Source of the DNA: Ceraceosorus guamensis
Taxonomy: Eukaryota; Basidiomycota; Exobasidiomycetes; Ceraceosorales; Ceraceosoraceae
NCBI RefSeq assembly: GCF_003144195.1
Contig: NW_020290131.1
Span: forward strand, 1-36,008
Reading direction: 5' to 3'
Length of the DNA stretch: 36,008 bases
The notes beneath the pieces were generated by a model. It was not told the DNA's origin. It saw only the letters and a program-made list of their open reading frames with translations, and searched no databases. The translations under genes and the position numbers were made by a program. Shown here piece after piece: positions 1-9,935 of this stretch. The stretch's first letter is position 1; each line of letters opens with the position of its first letter.

Positions 1-797
1 GGGGATGGGGGGTCGGAAGGGGGCAAGTGGGGAGTGCACTCACTGTCTGTGTCGCGCAAATACTTGATGGATGATGAAACTGATGAGCACGCTGAGGGAC
101 ATTGAAATGATGCGCGCTGCTTGAGAGTTGACACCGGCTAGAGCTACGCTAAAGAGGAAGGCATGAGCTGCCAACGTCACGCCTGGAGTGGACCACAGGA
201 ATCCATCATCTGGGGGATGGGGGGGCAAAGAGCAGAATGAGACGTGTGGTGAGCCCAAAAATACCGCGTCGTCGCGAATCTTTGATCCGCGGTCGTGGAG
301 AGATGGGGCAATAAGCGGGAATTGCTTGCTTGCTGGCTCGGCTCGCCTCGACTTCGAGAAGGGGCGCCGTCGTATCAAATGTGTAGTGCCTGCTCGTGAG
401 AGATGACGAGATGGCACTCACAAGCAATGACGCGCGCAATGGCTGCATTGTAAGTAGCTAAAAGTTGTTGGATGGCCAGTTCGGGCTGATGAATGGCCGC
501 CTCTGCCACGGTAGACGCATCTTCCGCCTCGCTGCTCGGATCTTTCAATGTCCTCAAATCCAGCGGCTCATCCTCAGCATGCTTCATTCGCAGCAGCAGT
601 CTTCCGTTCGCATTCGCGTCATACGTGCTGGACGCCGAATCTTGCTTGCCGTCGTGCGTCAATGCGTCTGCGTCCTGATTGGCGCATGGAAGTTGCACAG
701 AGGGTACGTAACGATGGAGATGCGAAGGGTTCGAAGCAAAATTGCTGTTCTCCGTCTGTGGAGGCGGGGCGAGATAGGTAGGTGCCAAGGAATTCAT
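1..797 (-). CDS. small membrane protein, partial (runs off left edge)
   Basis: Unrecognised protein; two exons are visible, 797-422 and 209-44. The start at 797 opens a 125-residue polar, low-complexity N-terminal part. The intron 421-210 begins GTGAGT and ends with a C-rich tract plus CAG; joining gives ...ARVIAYDGFLW... in phase. Exon 2 encodes two hydrophobic stretches (TLAAHAFLFSVALAGV and IISMSLSVLISFIIHQVF), so at least two membrane helices are likely. Exon 2 ends at a GTGAGTG donor (43-38), and the following intron, again C-rich, reaches the window edge, so the C-terminus is missing. An upstream in-frame ATG at 911 is possible but adds an unlikely extension. The layout (variable cytosolic head, short helix, paired TM segments starting with a 'W..PG..LAAHAFL' pattern) resembles uncharacterised membrane proteins I cannot name. 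Function unknown. Confidence 0.6.
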
Positions 798-1349
798 CGG
801 AAAGTGTCTTGCAAGGAGTCGAAGAAAGGGGCCAAGTGAGAGACGGTGAAGGATCGCGAAATGGCAAGAATATGAGTCATCAACCGCCTCTTTAAGCGAT
901 GCGCTCAGCAATCAGTGGGATTTGACACCATCAGCTGTTCAGATTCTCCGCATCCAATAGACCGCGTGGCGGATTCGACAACGTTGACCATTATTTGTAG
1001 GTCATCTGCCCACCATGTCACAGACGAGCACTGTAGGCTGTGAATTTTGGAGAGCCAACTCTCGTTTCCGTTGACATGCGCGTCTGCCGTTGAACCGTCG
1101 ACGCGCATTTTCGCCAACGGTCATGCATGCGTTCACGCAGTGGTACCACAATCGTGAGCGATCAAGCGCTTCTCGGGCTCACGATTCACGATTGGAGGCG
1201 ATGCGGTCTTGCAAGGCCAATTAACAGCAATTCCATATTGTCCATGGGGCAACAGGTTTGCAAGGAGCAAGTCCGAGCATGGGTATAGACGATCCGACAA
1301 GGGGCAGTGTGCACAAAGTTTGCGACGCGAGTGAAGAAACATCTCCCTC
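798..1349. other. intergenic, 552 bp
   Basis: Lies between the 5' end of the membrane-protein gene and the 3' end of the GH16 gene, both on the minus strand. It should hold the GH16 3' UTR and the promoter of the membrane-protein gene. No coding signal. It contains a TCATGCATGC block at 1121-1130 and a tandem of the ATTCACG motif at about 1178-1195, both discussed as dispersed noncoding motifs. Confidence 0.7.
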
Positions 1350-2981
1350 TCAAAGGTTGCACTGGACAGTCATGGACTCGATGAGTGCCTTGGGGCCCTG
1401 TCCGACGGCATACTTGGACCAATCCAGCGGACCTCCAGCCCAAGCGATAGATCCTGGCGTGTTCGGCTGCCAGATACCAAATGCGAGTGGGGAGCCTCCG
1501 AGTGGGTAAGCACCGTTGAGATCCTTTGCCAATTTTCTGACTTGCACCTTGCCATCGAAAGTCCACTCGATGTAGTCCTTAGTCCAAGTGAAAGAGTACT
1601 CGTGCACAGCTCCTGCAGTCTTGGACCCGACCAGGTCGGAAGAGTGCCAAGCCGAATTAGGACCCGAGACTCCCTTGCCGAAGATGTTCGTTTGGTAGTT
1701 GGAGGATGGTAGTTCGATGTCGATTTCGTCCGAACCTTGCCCTCCGTACATGGTAGCGGAGGTGACCGTACCCTTGACGTCTGAAACTTGCATCCTCCAA
1801 GAGACGCGCGAGTTCAGTTGCAAAAGGAAGCTGGTCTGCACCGTGCTGCTAAAGATTTGCTGAGTGCCTTGAGGTCTGGGAAGCATCACCTCGAGACCAG
1901 CACCTGTCAGCTTCCAAGTGGAAGAAGAGCCGGACTGGTTGATAAAGTCGGCAGATTGACCTGCGGGAGTGTTGACATCGTTGCCAATCTCGACGAATGC
2001 GTCCTTTGTGATCTTGCGGAAGTCGTACGTTCCAGACCGGCAAGCTTGAGAACCTGGCTTGCCCGAGTAGGTAGGTCGGACAGGCTTGGTGGAGGTACTG
2101 GAGCTGCTGGTCGACGTACTGGACGTCTTGGTGCTCGTACTTGTAGTGCTGGTCACTTTTGAGCTGCTAGACGAGCTAGACGAGCTGCTGGTCGAGGTGG
2201 AGCTAGTGGAGGTTCCAGTCTTGGTGGCTGTCGAGGACGTACTGGTCTCTGAGGAGCTGCTGGTGCTGCTCGAAGATTTGCTGGAAGACGTCTGACTGGC
2301 CGACTTGGACTCGGTGCCGGTCTGGCTTGCAGTCGTGGGCACCGATTCAGTGTTGCTGGTGCTGCTGCTCGCCGAAGAGCTATCACTCTTTGAAGACGAT
2401 ACAGAGGAGGAGGAGGAGGAGGAGGATGTCTTGGAAAGGGAAGCGGTCTTGCTCTCGCTCAATGAGCCGGAGATAGTGCCAGTGGGACTAGGAGAGCCGC
2501 TACCGCTGCTGCTGCGAGTAGTGCTGACGTGCCCACCGCCCATGACAACGCTGGAGCTACCGTCAGTGACAATCACCGTCGGCCTAGGTTCATTCTGGCC
2601 GGGCCAGCAGGACTGTATGGCGGAAGAAAGAGCGGCGGGACCTGCGGGAGTCCAGTGAGGGACCTTGTGACCTGGAACGTGCGTACCCTTTCCAACGACG
2701 GGACGAGTGGGCGCAGGCCAGTGAGCACCGCCGCCCCTTCCACCACCGTGCTTCTTGTGGCTGTGAGGCTTGTAGTCGGCTCCAGATCCAGGACTCGGCT
2801 TGTGGGCACGGCAAGAGCCTCGCTTGTGACGGTGGGAGGAATGTCCACCGTGGAAAGGGGTGCCGTGATGGTTGCTACTGTGGTGGCCGACATCGTGGGC
2901 CTGGCCAGGTTGATGAGACGCGTGAGCGTGGGTGGCGAGCAGCCAAATGGCAAAAAGACAGGTAATGACGGGTGAGCGCAT
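1350..2981 (-). CDS. secreted Crh-like GH16 glycosidase/transglycosylase
   Basis: Intronless, 543 residues. Residues 1-21 form a signal peptide ending in THAHA. Residues 22-85 are very rich in His, Gly and Lys/Arg and include HKRGS, a possible Kex2-type site. Residues about 150-310 are a Ser/Thr linker likely to be O-mannosylated. The GH16 domain spans about 318-540 with the catalytic motif DEIDIE at 418-423 (E419 nucleophile, E423 acid/base by family rule), followed by YQTNIFGKG, a Trp-rich sugar-binding face and a WAGGPLDWSK motif close to that of Crh1/Utr2. Crh proteins join chitin to beta-glucan in the fungal wall. Unlike classical Crh proteins it carries its linker before the catalytic domain and shows no C-terminal GPI signal, so it is probably secreted or held in the wall by the linker. 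Another GH16 glucanase activity cannot be excluded. Confidence 0.88.
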   Translation of the reverse strand: MRSPVITCLFAIWLLATHAHASHQPGQAHDVGHHSSNHHGTPFHGGHSSHRHKRGSCRAHKPSPGSGADYKPHSHKKHGGGRGGGAHWPAPTRPVVGKGTHVPGHKVPHWTPAGPAALSSAIQSCWPGQNEPRPTVIVTDGSSSVVMGGGHVSTTRSSSGSGSPSPTGTISGSLSESKTASLSKTSSSSSSSSVSSSKSDSSSASSSTSNTESVPTTASQTGTESKSASQTSSSKSSSSTSSSSETSTSSTATKTGTSTSSTSTSSSSSSSSSSKVTSTTSTSTKTSSTSTSSSSTSTKPVRPTYSGKPGSQACRSGTYDFRKITKDAFVEIGNDVNTPAGQSADFINQSGSSSTWKLTGAGLEVMLPRPQGTQQIFSSTVQTSFLLQLNSRVSWRMQVSDVKGTVTSATMYGGQGSDEIDIELPSSNYQTNIFGKGVSGPNSAWHSSDLVGSKTAGAVHEYSFTWTKDYIEWTFDGKVQVRKLAKDLNGAYPLGGSPLAFGIWQPNTPGSIAWAGGPLDWSKYAVGQGPKALIESMTVQCNL

Positions 2982-5325
2982 TGCTGCGTTGGTTGTCGAG
3001 TGTCGGAATAAGCGGATCGAAGTAGGGCTGTCAAAGCCTGCAAGGGTGACAAAGAGTTGCGTGACCGGACGCTAGGTGACTGTGAAGGACGCTTGAGGTC
3101 TTTGAAGAACAGCGCGCTGCGCTTTCGTAAGCTCTCTCTGTCTTTGAATGCTGCTTCAAGAAGCGTTGGACTGTGTTGCGCGCAGTGCTGTGACTTGACA
3201 GCGGATCAACGGGACCTATAGAGCTGAGCTGCACGCGGGAGAGAAGTCACGAGTGTATAATGAAGGTGGGATCGTATCAAACGCCGGAAAGCGACGGTGC
3301 CGGAGACTGGGTGGAGAAGCGCGAGAGAAGGAACGAGGCGATCGGAGACGACGGACTGAGACTTGGAGACGAGACATGAGGAAGGCGAATAGGCGAGCGC
3401 GAAGCACGACGACCTTTGCCTCTTTATACTCGTGACTTCTGAGGCCAATGAAACAAGTTGCGGCCACGTTCGCAGCAGGGGGTCCAGTATGTGCACTCAC
3501 TGGACGGCGCAGTAGATGTCGGAGGTTGGGGCTAGCGTTGGCGCAATGAATCGATCGATCTCTCCATGCACGCACGCATGCATGCATGCCGCGCGCACAC
3601 ACGCGCTTAATCTCATCCTCCTCGATCGCTCCAACTGCTGCTCCTCGAGTCTAAGCGAGTCGCGCGCCCCCACCATTCACGATTCACATTCGGCGTACTG
3701 TACGTCTTGGAAACATGCCGCGAGCAACTTGCTGCATGCATGCATGGTCGATGCAAGCGGGCGCAAGAGACACCCACGACTGCATGAATGAGCACAGGAA
3801 CACTCACACTCACAACACTGGTCGATCTCAAAGCGCCGCTCCTCTGCTGCCTTCCACAAAGACAAATGGCCTAGGTCCACTTGACCCTGAAAGCGAACAG
3901 CGAAGGCGCGTTAATTGCTTACTCATGCAGCACGCACTCTATACAAGCACCTGACCCGACCCAATCAATTTCGACGGTGTACGGCCGCTTGAGTCAGAGT
4001 GTGAGTGATGTGGTCTGGCCGTGGGTCTCGATCGAGTATGCACTTATTTGTGGATGTGCATCGCTTTGGTGGGCTGGCTGCTTTGCATCCGCCAGGCGCT
4101 GGGGGTTGAGGGGGCGCCAGCGCAGCATAAATCCACATTGACGGTCTACTATACTCAAGACTCTTCTGATGTATACCGTACAGTAGCTGCTGATGCCAGG
4201 CCTCATGCTTTCATGCCGCCTGCGCGCGAAGATTCCATTGAAGCGCCCCGATGCATAGTCTCAAGCCGAAGGTACGGGCGCACTTATTGGACGGCGCAGT
4301 TGTGAGTGTTCGAGACTACAAATGTACGATATCCGACTTCGACTGGGTCCTGCTTGCACGCAGGTCACTTTCTCCTAGCACTCACACACCCATCCTCTTC
4401 CAGCTGCTGGTTCGCATCTCACGCCAATATCCTCTTTGATGGGGGGAGGGCGAACGTGTTCTTTGACTATAGCGGGGTGGCTCAAGGCCATGAGAGCGGC
4501 GATTGGAGGTTATACTCGTCATTCCTCGTCATTTGCTCTGCTAGAAAGTCGAGTGGCCTGCTAGCGGGCGCTCCATACTGCTCATCCGATGCAAAGTGTG
4601 CCTGTGTCCTGGCGCTCGTATATCTTGTGCACATGCAAGAGTCTTGAATGGTTCGCTCAGCATCGATCCAGGATATACAGCATGTATGGTGAGATGCCTT
4701 ATTGGGCCATATACCCTAACCTGGATGGCTACCTACCTATCTGTTGCATGCTTGATTCATTGAGCATTCATTTCATGTACGAGACAACAATTTGAATGAA
4801 AATAAGCTTGTTTCTAATTATTGGAGTATTGCTCTGGAGACCAGTCTCGCCAGTCGCCAGTGTGCACAGCTTATTGGAAGCACAGATTGGAGCAGCTAAT
4901 CAAAAGCGAAATATACCTAGCTGCCCTTTATCAACTCAGTATTCTTCTTGATTCAATTGATTCTGTTCGCCAACCTGAGGAGTAACATTTCCTTACTCAT
5001 TTGGAGTGTGCGCTACTACGCTCGGAAGTCTTGGACTTCGTGTGATCATGTTTACTCAACAGTGTGATGCCAAGACCTTAAGTCAGCGCTGATCATCAAG
5101 CAGAATAAAAGGAATGTACGCGAACATATGTGAGGGTCGTGGTCTGTAACTCTTGACTCAATCACCTAATGAATCAGGATCGAGTTCCTGATAATCGCAG
5201 ATCAGTCGTGATGAGTCGTGAGTGTGAGTGCTGATGAGTACACGTTGCGCGGTGAACTTACGCGAAGCGCTTATTTAGCGCCGGCATTCTTTCGTCAAAA
5301 GACGCGCGTTGAGGAGATCGCCGAG
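2982..5325. other. intergenic, 2.3 kb, no supported gene
   Basis: Both strands were read for coding signal; only short ORFs without family resemblance or consistent codon use were seen. The left end is the GH16 promoter. A 42-bp stretch of nearly perfect alternating purine/pyrimidine lies at 3565-3606, and a second GCATGC-type block at 3733-3746. Roughly 4640-5230 is visibly more AT-rich than the surroundings. Repeated AGTCGTGATGA/GAGTCGTGAG words lie at 5203-5223 and 5382-5395. Confidence 0.6.
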
Positions 5326-5928
5326 ATGATGGCGCGTCGCGCTTCACGTATGTACTTCCCCACAAAACAACACCAAGTTGACGAGTCGTGATGAATGCTC
5401 CTCTCCTTCATCATGCACCACCACCGCATATACATGGAGCCCCACATTTGCATGGGCCAAAGTCATGCGAGATGACTTCCTGGATAAGATTACCGACCAG
5501 TTGCACCTTCCTCTCGGCACCTACGGCGTCTTGGGCAAGCTCCGCTCAGACATGTACCTGCGGGATCGTGCGAACGTCGACAGGCTGTGTTTGCCCGTAC
5601 TAGCGCCGGTAATGAGCGAATGAGGTGCTAGTGCCATACCATGCTTCTTCGCACAATCACGAATCAAGATGTCAACTTGGCAGACTTGATGCAGACTATC
5701 AGGCACGACCAGGATGTTCTCGCCTTCTGCGCAAATTGGCCGAATGCTGTGAGCGAGCGCAAGCCCGTCAATGCGCCCCGTCCCGATGAGCAGGCCCTGC
5801 TCACGAGGCTGCGAGGATCTTTGAGCTCCATGCGCGCTTCGCGAGACTTGTATAAGAGGCAGCGTTCCAAGTCTGAGGATCCTTACCCTACCTGCTCGAA
5901 GCAAACCATCGCGAATGCCGACCGCTGA
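5326..5928 (+). CDS. small unrecognised protein just upstream of GH35
   Basis: Codon choice (many C/G third positions) in 5463-5608 and 5695-5928 looks coding on this strand. Proposed exons: 5326-5347 (MMARRAS), a GTATGT intron 5348-5462, then a second exon starting LMRDDFLDKITDQLHLPLG. The second intron is uncertain. Either GTAATG at 5609 to CAG at 5694 (133 residues) or GTGCGA at 5568 to AAG at 5668 (128 residues) keeps phase. The last exon carries TIRHDQDVLAFCANWPN and a basic, Arg/Ser-rich C-terminus ending at TGA 5926-5928. No signal peptide, membrane segment or motif recognised; function unknown. It ends 10 nt before the preferred GH35 start and overlaps an earlier in-frame GH35 ATG at 5915. 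It could also be a fortuitous coding-like 5' leader of GH35. Confidence 0.42.
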
Positions 5929-5938
5929 CAGAGAGACC

Positions 5939-8900
5939 ATGGTGACACTTGTCAAGCGCTCCTTGGGCTTCAGCGCTCTGCTGAGCACCCTTCTACTGGT
6001 ATGTCTGCTCTCGCAGCACCTTCAGCCTGCTTCAGCGCTCGCTGTTCCTCACCCGATAGCTCAAAGTGACGCTGAGATCGCCGCTCGTCAAAATTCGGGA
6101 CAAGGTGCGGTCATGTGGGACGGTACTAGCTTGTTCATCGCCGGCACTCCCATCACTCTGTGGAGCGGCGAAATTCACCCTTGGCGCCTTCCTGTTCCAG
6201 GCTTGTGAGTAAAGGCTTTCCCTCTTCCACCAGCCGCATCAGAGGTTTTCTCACCTCAGCTTTCTTGATGCCGACAGGTGGAGAGATGTTCTGCAGAAGT
6301 TAAAGGTGAAATTTCTTGCATCGGCGCGCTTTCGTGGAGGGGAGGCTCACGTACTTCCCGTGCTCGCCCGCAGAGCGGAGGGTTCAATGCCATCTCCATT
6401 TATACCCATTGGGGCCTCACAATGCCGGCCAACGATGCCAGTTCGATCTCTCAAAAGGGCTTCAACGATATTGCTCAATTTCTTGACACTGCACGCGATG
6501 TCGGTCTGTTCGTCATCGTTCGCCCAGGACCCTACATCAACGCTGAGACCACCGGCGGAGGCATGCCTGGCTGGGTGCAAAATCTCAATGCGACGCTACG
6601 CACGACCGACGATGCGTATCGACGAGCGTGGACGCCCTACTTGGACGCCGTCGTCGATGTCACAAAGCCACGCCAGGTCAAGCTGGGTGCAGATGGCAAG
6701 CTAGACACGTCCGCAGGCTCAGTCATCGCTGTCCAAGTGGAGAATGAATTCCAGGACAAACTCGACGGAGCGTACAAGGCTCATTTCGACGAGCTGATCA
6801 CGTACTATAAGGGCAAAGATCTGGAGGTGCCGCTGACCTTTAACTCGCTAGAGGGTCGCAACGACTTTCAAAGCGATGCGTCGCTGGACATTTGGGGCGT
6901 AGACTCCTACCCTCAAGGTTTCGACTGTGGCTCGCCCAGCAAGTGGAGTCCCACGAAGAACTACACTGAGAGCACACACGTGCGCTCTACTAATCCCAAC
7001 TTCATTCCAGAGTTTCAAGTAAGTGCGCGGCCGACGCGACACACAGATAGATCTTTGATTGATCGTACAGTTGCTCCTCGCTGCATCAGGGAGGCTCGTA
7101 CGACCCCTTTGGCGGCTACGGTTATGAAGCTTGTGCAGAGCTCACTGGGCCGGATTTCATTCGAGTCTTTGACAAGGATGTTCTGTCTCAGGGTCTGAAA
7201 ATGATCTCGCAGTACATGGGATGTGAGTAGCGAGTGGACCTCAGCAGAGATTTTGCTAGCCGCTGACCTCCCCATGAGAACGCGCTATCCAGACGGCGGA
7301 ACTAATTGGGGACACTTGGCATTCGGCGGTCTCGTCTATACTTCATACTCATACGCAAGTAGCCCACCAATCGCGTGTCTATTAGCTTCGCACTGACAAC
7401 GAACGGCTTCATCTTCGTACGTGCAGGGTGCATCCTTGGCGGAAAATCGCATCAAGCTCGACAAGCTCTACGAGAATGCTCAGCTCGGACGCTTCCTTGC
7501 GTCGTTTCCTGCGTTCAGTCGAGCCACTCTCAGGTCACGACAAGCGAGTAACGGCATCCTGGTCAGCGAGTTACGAGATGGCGATTCTGCATTCTACGTG
7601 GTCCGTCATGAAGACTCCACTTCGACTCAGACGAGCAGCTTCAAGCTCGACGTTCAGACGATTGGTGGTCAATTCAAGATTCCACAAGAGAGCGAAGGCA
7701 TCTCCTTACTCGGCCGCGACTCTGTCATCATTCCTGTATCTCGAGTGCTGAGCGCTTCCAAGGCGACCTTGCTCTACTCCACCGCAGATGTGAGCGTCGT
7801 TTCCGTCATAGACGGCCGTGACGTGGTGCTCGCGCATGGACATGCCGCACAACAACATGAGCTGCTGCTCCAGTCTAGCGACGACAAGCTAGCGACCACG
7901 GCGCAAGTAGACGGCGTGACGATGAAAGATACCGACAAGGGCTTGCTCATCACTTGGAAACCTGTCGCAGGTACTGCCGCTTTTCATGTGCCGCTCACTG
8001 CAGGCGACAACGATCTGTTGTTGATCCTCAGTTCCACAGAGGCCGCCTACCTGTCGGCACCGATGTCGACCGCTCCTGCAGGGAGCCTCGAGTACATTAC
8101 AGGTTTTGGAGAGCATGTGCTCATCAGCGGTCTGTATCACGTTGCAAACGCCACGCTCGACGAATCGACGCTTCGCATTGTTGGTCAAGTCAATGCCACG
8201 ACGACGGCGCTGGAGGTGGTCGCGCCAAAAGCTGTGACAGCAGTCACATTCAACGGTGCTGAAGTCAAGACGACACGCACCGATTACGGCTCGCTCAAGG
8301 GGGCTGTGTCGGGTCCATCTGATGCGGCGAAAAGCTGGAAAGCGCCCGCTCTACAAGGATGGAAATCTGCCGACAGTCTGCCGGAAATCGCGTCCGACTT
8401 TGATGCGTCGAAAGGTGCGCAGCTCGGACATCGATCGCGGCTTCGAGTGCGCTTCCACTGATGTCTGCCTGAGAATTACAGATTTCATCGCAGCGAACCT
8501 GACGAGTACTCCCAATTCGTGGTTTGAAGCCAACGCGACAAATGGCAGCGTACTTTTCGTGAGCTTCGAGCCGTACAGAACCTTCTTGTCATTGTGGAGA
8601 CGCCCTCTTAGATGAGTTTCCACGCGCCACACCATACTTGCGCCATCACAGGCAGATGCGTACGGCTTCCATGTCGGCAACGTGATCTGGCGCGGAAGCG
8701 TCGAGGTAGGCCAAAGCCGACCGACCGGACTGCAATTGAGCGTCCAAGGAGGCAAGGTGAGGAGTTTGAATATTTGCAGGTGCAGTTCGTCATGTGCTGA
8801 CACGTACCGTCTCCGCCCCAAAGTTCTTTGCCGCCTCGATCTGGCTCAATCAGACATTCCTGGGGTCTTTGGAAGGAAGCTCTTCGGCGGATGTCGCCAA

Positions 8901-9774
8901 CGCCACCTTTGTGAGCGCCAAGTTGACGCACCATCACCCTCACTCAGCTGACAATTTGTCTCTCGTGTTGCCCTGAAAGAAATTCGACGCTCTCCCGGCT
9001 GGCAGGAGCATTCTGACGGTCCTGCACGACTCGACAGGCTTGGAAGAGGCATCAAGCGACAATACTATTGTGCCGAATGCGCTCCCTCGGGAAGTGGCAA
9101 AGAAGCCTCGCGGCATCACAAACTTTGCATGGACCGGAGCTCAGAACGATGCGCAGCCTCGAGTGGAGTGGAGCATTGCTGGTAATTTCGGTGGAGAGCG
9201 TTACCCCGACAAGACGCGCGGACCATTGAATGAAGGTGGACTGTACGGGTGAGTGGGGCATGTGAGAGCACGGGTAGAGAAGGATCGCCAGCTGACGCTG
9301 ATGCGCGCTCTCAGCGAGAGACAAGGCTGGCATCTCCCCGGATTCGACGACAGCAAGTGGGAGGCGCACGAGCTCAGCGCAGGTCTCGAAGCCCCGGGCG
9401 TCAAATTCTTCCGCACAAGCGTCGATCTGGACGTGCCGACAGGCCACGATCTTCCCCTCTCGCTCGTCTTTTCTGACGACGGGGGAACAGACTCCCCAGA
9501 CTCTCGCCCCACGTCCAGATTTCTCCTCTTCGTCAACGGTTGGCAATTCGGTCAAAGACTGACAAGGTGGGGACCTCAGACCGTCTTCCCAATCCCTCCT
9601 GGAATTCTCGACCCGCGCGGAAAGAACGAGATAGCGGTTGCGGCCTGGGCAGTCGACAAGACCGGCGCAAAGGCATCGCTGGCCTTCCAAGTCGACGATG
9701 TGTTCGCTGGTGACGTGGACTATGCTCTCGACAATCCGTCCATTGAGACTGTCCGCGGTACACCGTCTGCATAA
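5939..9774 (+). CDS. secreted beta-galactosidase, GH35
   Basis: Exons 5939-6204, 6278-6305, 6374-7018, 7090-7222, 7293-7354, 7427-8414, 8482-8558, 8652-8756, 8824-8910, 8980-9248 and 9315-9774 give 1,039 residues, normal for fungal GH35. Start 5939 is preferred: context ACCATGG and it opens directly into a signal peptide ending about PASALA. The catalytic barrel shows TLWSGEIHPWRLP, FVIVRPGPYINAE, the acid/base VENEF (E223) and the nucleophile in FIPEFQGG (E311, codon just before intron 3). FGGTNWGHL follows. The C-terminal half holds the jelly-roll modules typical of large fungal enzymes, including ADAYGFHVGN and GPQTVFPIPPGIL. It releases terminal beta-linked galactose from plant polysaccharides or lactose outside the cell. 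Intron 5 (7355-7426) is GC-AG; exon 2 is only 28 nt. Confidence 0.95.
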
Positions 9775-9935
9775 GACGGTGCTCTGCAGAAATCGTAAGG
9801 TGACCCGTGATCGCGCACAGACGACGCTCTTTCTCGCCCAATCACCATGTCTGATGAGAATTGTGTTGCCGGAATGCTCCTTCTGCTGTGTGCACCTTCT
9901 CAGCGTTTTGGCCTAGCTCACGAGGGCCTCCAGGA
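9775..9935. other. convergent 3' region GH35 / Hse1
   Basis: 161 bp separate the GH35 stop from the Hse1 stop on the opposite strand. Both 3' UTRs must end or overlap here. No canonical AATAAA seen. Confidence 0.6.

Noticed and set aside
2086-2658. Plus-strand open frames rich in Leu/Val/Glu opposite the GH16 linker.
   Set aside because: Antisense shadow of Ser/Thr codon repeats; no independent support.
3733-3746. TGCATGCATGCATG considered as part of a satellite or CRISPR-like array.
   Set aside because: Single short palindromic block, with no regular spacer-repeat structure anywhere in the window.
5521-5988. 155-codon minus-strand open frame across the small gene and the GH35 start.
   Set aside because: The plus strand has better codon use and the secure GH35 signal peptide exon overlaps it.
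9052-9690. 212-codon minus-strand open frame inside the GH35 gene.
   Set aside because: Opposite strand of well-supported GH35 exons 10-11, without family resemblance.
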